Shown: positions 1 through 7,184 of the stretch, one piece after another
Layout of the letters: each line of letters opens with the position of its first letter
Numbering within the stretch: the first letter of the stretch is position 1
Origin: Achromobacter aloeverae
GTDB taxonomy: Bacteria; Pseudomonadota; Gammaproteobacteria; Burkholderiales; Burkholderiaceae_B
Direction: 5' to 3'
DNA length: 64,000 bases
Assembly: GCF_004121055.1 (NCBI RefSeq)
Contig: NZ_PYAL01000006.1
Span: 248,001-312,000, forward strand
Notes under the pieces: model-generated
Told to the model about the DNA's origin: nothing
Databases searched by the model: none
Seen by the model: only the letters and a program-made list of their open reading frames with translations
Made by a program: the position numbers and the translations under genes

Positions 1-66
1 ACCACTGAAATCCGCGCCTCCTGGAAGGAAATCAAGGGCGCCGACGGCAAGGCTGTCTGGCAGTAA
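1..66 (+). CDS. pstS: Phosphate ABC transporter substrate-binding protein, C-terminal end (partial)
   Basis: Only the last 21 codons and the TAA stop are in the window. The encoded tail contains IRASWKEIKGADGK and ends AVWQ, which resembles the C-terminus of periplasmic phosphate-binding PstS proteins. The identification leans on position: pstC follows about 140 bases downstream on the same strand and then pstA and pstB. PstS delivers phosphate to the PstCA permease in the inner membrane. The rest of the gene lies before the window. Confidence 0.8.
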   Translation, partial: TTEIRASWKEIKGADGKAVWQ

Positions 67-209
67 GCGGGTGGCATGAACGGATCGCCGGGTAGCAAGA
101 CCGGGGTCCGGCCATCCGGCGCAGCAAGCCCGAGGGGATGCTCATCCCCTCGCACCACGGGCTCGGGCAGGTCGTCCGGGCCCGCTTTCTCAGCAAGGAA
201 AGCCCATCC

Positions 210-1226
210 ATGAGCGCGGTAATGGATAATAATGTGCCGGTCTCATCCGCTGAGCCGGGCATAGCAGCCCAAGGCACACCTTCTCCCATGAAGCAAAATT
301 CAAACGCGCTGATGGATGCGCTGTTCAAGAACCTCACGCGTCTATTCGCTTTTCTCGTATTCAGCCTGTTGGCGGCGATACTCATATCGCTGATCTACGG
401 CAGCCGCGAATCGCTGGCCAAGTACGGACTGTCCTTCCTCTGGACCAACGACTGGGATCCGGTCAAGCAGAGCTACGGCGCCGTCGTTCCCATCCTGGGC
501 ACGCTGGCCACGTCGGCCATCGCGTTGATCATCGCGGTGCCGGTGTCCTTCGGCATCGCCATCTTCCTGACCGAACTGTCGCCGCGCTGGCTGCGCCGTC
601 CGCTGGGCACCGCCGTGGAAATGCTGGCGGCCATCCCGTCCATCATCTATGGCATGTGGGGCCTGTTCGTCTTCGTTCCGGTGTTCCAGCAATATGTGCA
701 GCCGGGTCTGATCGAGGTGTTGAGCAGCATTCCGCTCATCGGCGGCATGTTCGCGGGCCCGCCCTTCGGCATCGGCATCTTCACCGCCGGGTTGATCCTG
801 TCCATCATGATCACGCCCTTCATCACCGCCGTGATGCGCGACGTGTTCGAGCTGGTGCCGCCCATGCTCAAGGAATCCGCGTACGGCCTGGGCAGCACCA
901 CCTGGGAAGTGATGTGGAAAGTGGTGCTGCCGTTCACCAAGAACGGCGTCATCGGCGGCATCATGCTGGGCCTGGGGCGCGCCCTGGGCGAAACCATGGC
1001 GGTGACCTTCGTCATCGGCAACTCCTTCAACTGGACGGGGTCGCTGTTCTCGCCGGGCAATTCGATCGCGTCGTCGCTGGCGAACGAGTTCAACGAGGCC
1101 GGCGGCCTGCAGAAAGCGGCGTTGCTGAACCTGGGCCTGGTGCTGTTCATCATCACCACCATTGTCCTGGCCCTGTCCAAGGTATTGCTCCTGCGCCTGT
1201 CGCAGAGCGAAGGCAAGAAGAGCTGA
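210..1226 (+). CDS. pstC: Phosphate ABC transporter permease PstC
   Basis: Inner-membrane permease subunit of the high-affinity phosphate importer PstSCAB. The 338-residue protein has a cytoplasmic head, a first membrane segment (roughly residues 45-70), a periplasmic stretch containing WTNDWDP typical of PstC, then a binding-protein-dependent-transport permease domain. The domain includes the EAA-like loop ([19 protein letters not shown]) and [13 protein letters not shown] chose ATG 210 because AAGGAAAG lies just upstream at 195-202. An in-frame ATG at 138 would add 24 residues with no good ribosome site. It is followed 11 bases later by pstA. Family assignment is secure. Confidence 0.95.
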   Translation: MSAVMDNNVPVSSAEPGIAAQGTPSPMKQNSNALMDALFKNLTRLFAFLVFSLLAAILISLIYGSRESLAKYGLSFLWTNDWDPVKQSYGAVVPILGTLATSAIALIIAVPVSFGIAIFLTELSPRWLRRPLGTAVEMLAAIPSIIYGMWGLFVFVPVFQQYVQPGLIEVLSSIPLIGGMFAGPPFGIGIFTAGLILSIMITPFITAVMRDVFELVPPMLKESAYGLGSTTWEVMWKVVLPFTKNGVIGGIMLGLGRALGETMAVTFVIGNSFNWTGSLFSPGNSIASSLANEFNEAGGLQKAALLNLGLVLFIITTIVLALSKVLLLRLSQSEGKKS

Positions 1227-1237
1227 GGAGCAGAACC

Positions 1238-2095
1238 ATGGCCACGTCCGTACTCAATATGCAGAACTCGATCTACCGGCGCCGCAACCTGGTGAACAAG
1301 GTCATGCTGACCCTGTCCATGGGCGCGCTGGTGTTCGGCCTGTTCTGGCTCTTCTGGATCATCGTCACGCTGCTCGCCAAGGGCGGCAGCGCCTTGTCCT
1401 TCACGCTGTTCACCGAAATCACGCCGCCGCCGGGGCAGGCCGGCGGCTTGATGAACGCCATCGCCGGCAGCTTGCTGATGGCGGGCGTGGGGACCTTGAT
1501 CGGCACGCCGGTCGGCATCCTCGCCGGGACCTACCTGGCCGAATACGGCCAGCGCGGCTGGCTGGCGCCGGCCACGCGCTTCCTCAACGATGTGCTGCTG
1601 TCCGCGCCGTCCATCATCATCGGCCTGTTCATCTACGCGGTGTACGTGGCGCAGGTCGGCCACTATTCCGGCTGGGCCGGTTCGGTGGCGCTGGCCATCC
1701 TGGTGGTGCCGGTGGTCGTGCGCACGACCGACAACATGTTGCTGCTGGTGCCCAACGGCCTGCGCGAGGCAACCGCCGCGCTGGGTTGCCCCAAGTGGCG
1801 CATGGTCACCATGATCTGCTATCGGGCGGCCCGCTCCGGCATCATGACCGGCGTCCTGCTGGCCATCGCCCGCATCGCGGGCGAGACCGCGCCGCTGTTG
1901 TTCACGGCGCTGTCCAACCAGTTCATGTCGTTGAACATGAACGCGCCGATGTCCAATCTGCCGGTGGTGATCTACCAATACGCCGCCAGCCCGTTCAAGG
2001 AATGGAACAACCTGGCCTGGGCCGGTGCGACGCTGATCACGTTGGTGGTGCTGGCCATCAACATCATCGCGCGCAATATGTTCCGCAAGCACTGA
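1238..2095 (+). CDS. pstA: Phosphate ABC transporter permease PstA
   Basis: Second permease subunit of the phosphate importer, 285 residues. Six hydrophobic segments are visible. The conserved cytoplasmic loop is [19 protein letters not shown], and [12 protein letters not shown] follows; both are PstA hallmarks and correspond to the ABC-contacting EAA loop and the GETAP helix. The start at 1238 is preceded by GAGGAG (1225-1230), which overlaps the end of pstC, so the two genes are closely coupled. It pairs with PstC to form the channel energised by PstB. Confidence 0.95.
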   Translation: MATSVLNMQNSIYRRRNLVNKVMLTLSMGALVFGLFWLFWIIVTLLAKGGSALSFTLFTEITPPPGQAGGLMNAIAGSLLMAGVGTLIGTPVGILAGTYLAEYGQRGWLAPATRFLNDVLLSAPSIIIGLFIYAVYVAQVGHYSGWAGSVALAILVVPVVVRTTDNMLLLVPNGLREATAALGCPKWRMVTMICYRAARSGIMTGVLLAIARIAGETAPLLFTALSNQFMSLNMNAPMSNLPVVIYQYAASPFKEWNNLAWAGATLITLVVLAINIIARNMFRKH

Positions 2096-2150
2096 TCGCC
2101 CGTACTGAACTCATATTGCCGCGCCTGGCGCGCGGCACTCGGGAAACGAA

Positions 2151-2924
2151 ATGGAAAAAAACGCTACCCTGGCCTCGAAGATCGAGGTGAAGAACCTGAA
2201 CTTCTACTACGGCAAGTTCCATGCGATCCGCAACGTGAACATGTCGATCCGCGAGAAGAAGGTCACCGCCTTCATCGGCCCGTCGGGCTGCGGGAAGTCG
2301 ACGCTGCTGCGCACGTTCAACCGCATGTTCGAACTGTATCCCGGCCAGCGCGCCGAGGGTGAAATCCTCATCGACGGCGAGAACCTGCTGACCACCAAGA
2401 CGGATATCTCGCTGATCCGCGCCAAGGTCGGGATGGTGTTCCAGAAGCCGACGCCGTTTCCCATGAGCATCTACGACAACATCGCCTTCGGCGTGCGCCT
2501 GTTCGAGAAGCTCAGCAAGGGCGAGATGGACGAGCGGGTCGAATGGGCCCTGAGCAAGGCGGCGCTGTGGAACGAGGTCAAGGACAAGATCCACCAGAGC
2601 GGCAGCAGCCTGTCGGGCGGCCAGCAGCAGCGCCTGTGCATCGCGCGCGGCGTGGCGATCAAGCCTGAGGTCCTGCTGCTGGACGAGCCCTGCTCGGCGC
2701 TGGATCCGATTTCCACCGCCAAGGTGGAAGAACTGATCGCCGAGCTGAAGAACGAGTACACCGTGGTCATCGTGACCCACAACATGCAGCAGGCCGCCCG
2801 CTGCTCGGATTACACGGCCTACATGTACCTGGGCGAACTGATGGAATTCGGTGAAACCGACCAGATCTTCGTCAAGCCCAAGCGCAAGGAAACGGAGGAC
2901 TACATCACCGGCCGCTTCGGCTGA
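2151..2924 (+). CDS. pstB: Phosphate ABC transporter ATP-binding protein PstB
   Basis: ATPase of the phosphate importer, 257 residues, the usual family length. Walker A is GPSGCGKST (residues 43-51), the Q-loop lies in [14 protein letters not shown], the ABC signature is LSGGQQQRL, Walker B is [12 protein letters not shown], and the switch His is in [10 protein letters not shown]. The [12 protein letters not shown] start is characteristic of PstB. It is the last gene of the operon, since a hairpin followed by a T run lies about 50 bases after the stop. No phoU gene follows, although phoU often ends this operon in other proteobacteria. Confidence 0.96.
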   Translation: MEKNATLASKIEVKNLNFYYGKFHAIRNVNMSIREKKVTAFIGPSGCGKSTLLRTFNRMFELYPGQRAEGEILIDGENLLTTKTDISLIRAKVGMVFQKPTPFPMSIYDNIAFGVRLFEKLSKGEMDERVEWALSKAALWNEVKDKIHQSGSSLSGGQQQRLCIARGVAIKPEVLLLDEPCSALDPISTAKVEELIAELKNEYTVVIVTHNMQQAARCSDYTAYMYLGELMEFGETDQIFVKPKRKETEDYITGRFG

Positions 2925-2974
2925 GGATGGGAGGCCGGGCGCCGAAGGCCGGTGCCCGACCCACGCAGGAGAAC

Positions 2975-2998
2975 GGCGCGGGTTACGCGCCATTTTTT
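2975..2998 (+). terminator. Rho-independent terminator of the pst operon
   Basis: A 6-base stem GGCGCG/CGCGCC with a GGTTA loop is followed directly by ATTTTTT. It lies 50 bases after the pstB stop, in the right orientation to end pst transcription. Confidence 0.8.
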
Positions 2999-3001
2999 CG
3001 A

Positions 3002-3023
3002 CCCCGTTTTCTTAAAAATGGGG
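3002..3023. repeat. Imperfect AT-centred palindrome CCCC...GGGG
   Basis: Arms CCCCGTTTT and AAAAATGGGG surround a CTT centre, just downstream of the pst terminator and upstream of the stator genes. It could be a regulator-binding site or a second transcript-end structure. Nothing in the sequence decides between these. Confidence 0.4.
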
Positions 3024-3094
3024 ACGCATAAACTCATGCGAACTATGAATTAACGGCCGCGATTTCGCCCGATTAAGGGCTGAAGCCGTTTTGA

Positions 3095-3116
3095 CCGGGG
3101 TATTCCGGCCTTTTTT
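3095..3116 (+). terminator. Possible weak terminator
   Basis: A short CCGG/CCGG stem with a six-base loop is followed by CC and TTTTTT. The stem is only four base pairs, so this may be a backup terminator for the pst transcript or simply chance. Confidence 0.35.
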
Positions 3117-3226
3117 ATGGCGTTTGGCCGACGAGGTGGCTGACTAGAATGGCCAGGTCCCGTGTTCCACGCGACCCGGCAGGCCCGGAGGCCTGGTCCG
3201 GCCGCCTCTTTAACGGCCCCGTATTC

Positions 3227-4195
3227 ATGAATTCCTCGACCCTGATCGGTATCGGCGTTGCCTTGGCGATGCTGGCGGCCGCCATCTTCGGCTCGGCGCC
3301 CAGTGCTGTTGCCTTCATCAACCTGCCTGGCCTGGGCATCGTGCTGGGCGGCACCATCGCCGCGCTGTTCATCGGGTATCCGATCAGCGAAATACGCCGC
3401 ATCCCGCAACTGCTGCGCACGGTGTTCCGCAATGAGCGGGTGGATTCGCAGCGCGACATCGATGAATTGGTGACCCTGGCGCATAGCTGGGCCGGCGCCG
3501 ACGTGCACAATGTCGAGCGCGAGTTGCAGAAGGTCAGCAACCCCTTCCTGCGCACCGGCGTCCAGTTGATCATCGACAATACGCCCGAAGAGCAGATCGT
3601 CGAGCTGCTGCAGTGGCGCATCGCCCGCATGCGCGCCCGCGAGCAGGCCGAGGCTCAGATGTTCCGCACCATGGCCAGCTTCGCGCCGGCGTTCGGCATG
3701 CTGGCCACGCTGATCGGACTGGTCAACCTGATGACGGTGCTGGGCTCGCAGGGCATGGACGTCATCGGCAAGCAAATGGGCATCGCGCTGATCGCCACGT
3801 TCTACGGGATCCTGCTGGCCAACCTGATCTGCAAGCCCATCGCCATCAAGCTGGAGCGCCGCACCGAGCAGCGCCTGGTGTTGATGAACATGGTGCTGCA
3901 AGGTATTTCCATGATGTGCGAGCGCCGCGGCCCGGCGATGGTGCGCGAGACGCTGAATTCGTTCATGCAGCATGTCGAGGACGAAATCCGCGAGCAGCCG
4001 GCAAGCCGTGGCGGGAAGGGCACGCGTGGGGGCTCGGCCGCTCGCGCGACGCCTTCGGTGTCGGCCGCGGCCACGGCGCCGCGCGCCGAGGCGGCGACCA
4101 CGAGCGGCGCGCGGCGCGCCAGTTCGCCGCCGCCGGCCAGCGCCGCCGCCGCCTTCGATGCCGCGCTGCGCAACCGCGCTTCATCGCGATCCTGA
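3227..4195 (+). CDS. MotA-type flagellar motor stator protein
   Basis: Proton-channel stator subunit of the MotA/TolQ/ExbB superfamily, 322 residues from ATG 3227. It starts with a transmembrane segment (STLIGIGVALAMLAAAIFG). The MotA/ExbB domain spans residues about 100-230, with two membrane helices around FAPAFGMLATLIGLV and IALIATFYGILLANLI. The C-terminus (about 260-322) is a low-complexity Ala/Ser/Pro/Arg tail that probably lies in the cytoplasm. An in-frame ATG at 3149 has a better ribosome site (GAGGTGG) and would add 26 residues, so the true start is uncertain. The MotB-type partner follows 23 bases later. A standalone pair away from other flagellar genes could be an alternative stator set or another ion-driven machine. 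Confidence 0.85.
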   Translation: MNSSTLIGIGVALAMLAAAIFGSAPSAVAFINLPGLGIVLGGTIAALFIGYPISEIRRIPQLLRTVFRNERVDSQRDIDELVTLAHSWAGADVHNVERELQKVSNPFLRTGVQLIIDNTPEEQIVELLQWRIARMRAREQAEAQMFRTMASFAPAFGMLATLIGLVNLMTVLGSQGMDVIGKQMGIALIATFYGILLANLICKPIAIKLERRTEQRLVLMNMVLQGISMMCERRGPAMVRETLNSFMQHVEDEIREQPASRGGKGTRGGSAARATPSVSAAATAPRAEAATTSGARRASSPPPASAAAAFDAALRNRASSRS

Positions 4196-4218
4196 GTTCG
4201 ACGGATTCCGCACGTCTC

Positions 4219-5100
4219 ATGGCCACTACCCACACCCGGGCATCCTGGATCGATATCGCCGCCCGCAACAAGGCGGAAGTCGAGCGCCAGCAGCGCGACC
4301 GCAGCAAGACCGTGCGCCGCAACCGCTATGAGCGGTGGCATGTGCCGGAAACGCTGGAGCGCGAGCCGGACAACTGGCTGATGACCTACCTGGACCTCAT
4401 CACGCTGTTGCTGGCGCTGTTCGTGGTCATGCTGGCGTTGACCCGATTGGGGCCGGGCCTGGCCGCCAAGCCCCCGGTGTTGGCCGCCGGCGTCAGCCTG
4501 GCCAAGCTGCCGGCGCCGCCGGTCGAGGAGTGGGAAAAAAACCTGCCGGTGATTCCGGCCGAATGGGCCACGCTACCCGACCCCGCCCCGGCCGTCCCGC
4601 CGACCACCGCGCCGACCGAGCCGCTGGAGCAGGACAAGATCGAGCCGGTGAAGATGCCTACCGCGGAGGAGCTGGGCCTGAAGGACCTGGGCAAGGCGGT
4701 CAACGTGACCATCAACCGCCAATCCGTCAGCTTTCGCATCAGCAACGAACTGTTGTTCACGTCGGGGCAGGCGACGCTGAGCCCGGAGGGCGTGCCCCTG
4801 ATCAAGAAGCTGGCCGAGGTCATCAATCACAGCAAGTACCCGGTTTCGGTGGAAGGGCATAGCGACAACATTCCCATCCTGACCCGCCAGTTCGCATCGA
4901 ACTGGGACCTGTCCACCAGCCGCGCCACGTCGGTGCTGCGCGAACTGGTGCGTGATGGGGTCGAACCCAAGCGCTTGCGCGCCATCGGGTATGCGGATAC
5001 CAAGCCCCTGGAGACCAACGACACGCCGGCCGGCCGCGCCGCGAATCGCCGGGTGGAGCTGATCATGCGCATCGATCCGAAGGCGCCGGGAGAGGAATAG
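4219..5100 (+). CDS. MotB-type stator protein with OmpA-like peptidoglycan-binding domain
   Basis: Partner of the preceding MotA-type protein, 293 residues. A basic N-terminus (1-50) leads into one membrane helix, TYLDLITLLLALFVVML, whose Asp59 occupies the position of the essential proton-carrying Asp of MotB. A Pro-rich linker (about 80-150) carries the plug/periplasmic region. The C-terminal OmpA/MotB domain (about 180-285) has VEGHSDNIPI and AANRRVEL, the peptidoglycan-binding signature. Together the two proteins would form an ion channel anchored to the cell wall that drives rotation of a partner. No flagellar structural gene is nearby, so the machine it powers cannot be named from this window. 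Confidence 0.87.
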   Translation: MATTHTRASWIDIAARNKAEVERQQRDRSKTVRRNRYERWHVPETLEREPDNWLMTYLDLITLLLALFVVMLALTRLGPGLAAKPPVLAAGVSLAKLPAPPVEEWEKNLPVIPAEWATLPDPAPAVPPTTAPTEPLEQDKIEPVKMPTAEELGLKDLGKAVNVTINRQSVSFRISNELLFTSGQATLSPEGVPLIKKLAEVINHSKYPVSVEGHSDNIPILTRQFASNWDLSTSRATSVLRELVRDGVEPKRLRAIGYADTKPLETNDTPAGRAANRRVELIMRIDPKAPGEE

Positions 5101-5175
5101 TTCCGGCGCGTCGCTGTACGACGCCGCGCATTCGACGGCATGAGTTTGCCGAGCCGGAAACTAGCGGCTGTTGGC

Positions 5176-5961
5176 TCATGCCGCTCGGCGTGTCTCCAAA
5201 TACTGACTCGGCGTTTCCCCGAGTACCCGACGAAATGCGGATGAGAATGCACTAGGACTTGCGTAGCCCAGGTCCAATGCGACGCGGGTCACAGATTGCC
5301 TTCCACTTAAACGCTCGATGGCTGTGAGCAGGCAGACCTGCTGGCGCCATTCGGCAAAGCTCACGCCGGTCTGCGCACGGAAAAGTCGGGTAAAGGTTCG
5401 CCTGCTCATTCCGACTTCGGCGGCCATCATGTCGAGCCCGACCGTAATCGACGGCGCATTAAACAGACGCTGGCATGCGCGCGCGAGACGAGCATCGCTC
5501 GGCAGCGGTGCATGAAGTGAGAGACGCGGCATTGACGCTATCTCCGCGACGAGCAGATTCATCAGCTTGCCGGCGCGCCCATCAACGTCGTACATGGCCG
5601 GCAAATCGATGGCCTCCTCGAGCAATCGCCTGAGAAGTTCCGAGACACCGTAGACGCAGCAATGGCCCGGCAGTTGCTCGGCCTTCGCTTCTTCCAGTGA
5701 CACGAAAGCGTTGAGCATGGTTACTGGCCCGCCCATCGTCATTTCGTGGGAAATGCCGGCCGGTATCCAGCAAGCCCGCCGAGGCGGAACGAGCCACCGG
5801 CCTTCAGGGGTGGCCACGCTGATCGTACCGCGAGAGGCGAACGCGAACTGACCGCGTCGATGCGCGTGGACTGGAAATGATGAGCCGGCGGCGTAATCGT
5901 TCGCCGTCACGACCACGCTGCGCGGGATGTCCTCGAAGGGATCGACCAAGGTATTTCGCAT
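5176..5961 (-). CDS. AraC family transcriptional regulator with N-terminal cupin domain
   Basis: Transcription factor of 261 residues. The N-terminal half is a cupin-like sensor (FPVHAHRRGQFAFASRG around residues 28-45, then a Pro/Arg-rich turn and WIPAGISHEM). The C-terminal AraC domain (about 155-258) has two helix-turn-helix units, including MAAEVGMSRRTFTRLFRAQ and VALDLGYASPSAFSSAFRR, and ends GETPSQYL. It is divergent from the alpha/beta hydrolase gene, sharing a 155-base intergenic region, so it probably controls that gene and itself. The effector is not evident. Codon use here looks less GC-biased than in the neighbouring pst and mot genes. Confidence 0.9.
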   Translation of the reverse strand: MRNTLVDPFEDIPRSVVVTANDYAAGSSFPVHAHRRGQFAFASRGTISVATPEGRWLVPPRRACWIPAGISHEMTMGGPVTMLNAFVSLEEAKAEQLPGHCCVYGVSELLRRLLEEAIDLPAMYDVDGRAGKLMNLLVAEIASMPRLSLHAPLPSDARLARACQRLFNAPSITVGLDMMAAEVGMSRRTFTRLFRAQTGVSFAEWRQQVCLLTAIERLSGRQSVTRVALDLGYASPSAFSSAFRRVLGETPSQYLETRRAA

Positions 5962-6116
5962 GGCCCAAATTCTACATTTAATGACCCGTTACCGAAGGCG
6001 GGCCTGTGTCGGTCAGCTTACGATCACCGCACCTGTCGCGCGACGGCGCAATAAAGTCTACGGAAAATTCGCGTCGCGCCGGGTGCAGACCACATCCCAT
6101 TCGCATCGGAGTCAAT

Positions 6117-6881
6117 GTGCCTAATACATTTCATCGCGTGGGGAACGGCCCCCACCCAGTCCTCGTTCTTCACGGCTGGTTCGGCGACGCGCACTCGTTC
6201 GAACAGATTGAGCCGTGGCTGAATAGCCACGCGTTCAGCTACGTATTCATGGATTATCGCGGCTACGGGAGCATGCGGGAGACGCGCGGCGCGTACACGA
6301 TCGATGAGATCGCGTCCGATGCGCTGACGCTTGCTGATGCACTCGGATTCCACGCCTTCAGCCTGATCGGTCATTCGATGGGGGGCATGGCGATCGAGCG
6401 GATTGCAACGCGCGCGCCCGATCGAGTACGAGCACTCGTTGCCGTCGCGCCAGTTCCTTGCGGCGGCATTCCGTACGACGCGGCGACGCGTCGCCTACTC
6501 GAAGATGCTGCCCAGCACGTGGGCAATCGAAGAGCCATCATCGACCGCAGCACTGGCGGACGGTTGCCCTCATCCTGGGTCGAATGGAAAGCGGCGTATT
6601 CGGCAACGCATTCCTCTCAGGAAGCGTTCGCTGCGTACTTACGTGCATGGGCCGATACCGATTTCAGCGATGAGATTGCCGGATGGCATCCGGTAAAGGT
6701 GCTCGTGGGGAAGCACGATCCAACATTCAATGCCGGGTTGATGGCTAAAACTTACCTTCGACGCTATCCCCATGCCACTGTTGAGATCCTGGAGAACGCT
6801 GGCCACTATCCGATGAACGAGACGCCGCTCGCGCTCGCCAGCGCCATCGAATCTTTCCTTACCGAAACAGCCACGTCGTAG
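6117..6881 (+). CDS. Alpha/beta hydrolase
   Basis: Soluble alpha/beta-hydrolase-fold enzyme of 254 residues. The oxyanion-loop HGWFGD lies near the N-terminus, the nucleophile elbow is GHSMGG, the acid is the Asp in GKHDPTF and the base is the His in AGHYPMNE near the C-terminus, so the triad is complete. I chose GTG 6117 because GGAG sits five bases upstream and the product then begins at VPNTFHRVGNG, the usual fold start. The frame stays open further upstream. Its substrate is unknown. The divergent AraC gene suggests an inducible role, and the pair may be a transferred cassette. Confidence 0.85.
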   Translation: MPNTFHRVGNGPHPVLVLHGWFGDAHSFEQIEPWLNSHAFSYVFMDYRGYGSMRETRGAYTIDEIASDALTLADALGFHAFSLIGHSMGGMAIERIATRAPDRVRALVAVAPVPCGGIPYDAATRRLLEDAAQHVGNRRAIIDRSTGGRLPSSWVEWKAAYSATHSSQEAFAAYLRAWADTDFSDEIAGWHPVKVLVGKHDPTFNAGLMAKTYLRRYPHATVEILENAGHYPMNETPLALASAIESFLTETATS

Positions 6882-7184
6882 ATATGGACTCGCCCGCCCA
6901 GTGACGATGGCAAGAGGCAGAGAGCTCGATGTTGAACCGCCTTCGATCTGGAAGTCCGCATGCCCACAAGCTGAATCGGTGAAGAACCTTTCTTTTGCCG
7001 CCGGGCCTGCATCAAGGAAATAAAGCTCCCGTGGCGCGGCAAGCGGTTTGAGGGCGGGTTATCGCGTATCTGTCGAAAAAAGCGACGGACATGATCAAAA
7101 ACTCCCGCGCTTTCGTCATTAGGGTGTCCCTGGCCATCTTTAAAGTCGCTGAACATTCCCCACCACGGACCGACAGCTGACTGT
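6882..7184. other. Intergenic region without a recognised gene
   Basis: About 300 bases between the hydrolase and the lipoprotein gene. Open frames exist, including a minus-strand one covering 6806-7198, but its protein is low in complexity and has no recognisable motif. No RNA structure or terminator with a T run is evident. The region presumably holds the promoter for the following envelope genes. Confidence 0.5.

Noticed and set aside
3002-3023. Considered as the main terminator of the pst operon
   Set aside because: The T run is inside the stem rather than after it, while a standard hairpin plus T run lies just upstream at 2975-2998.
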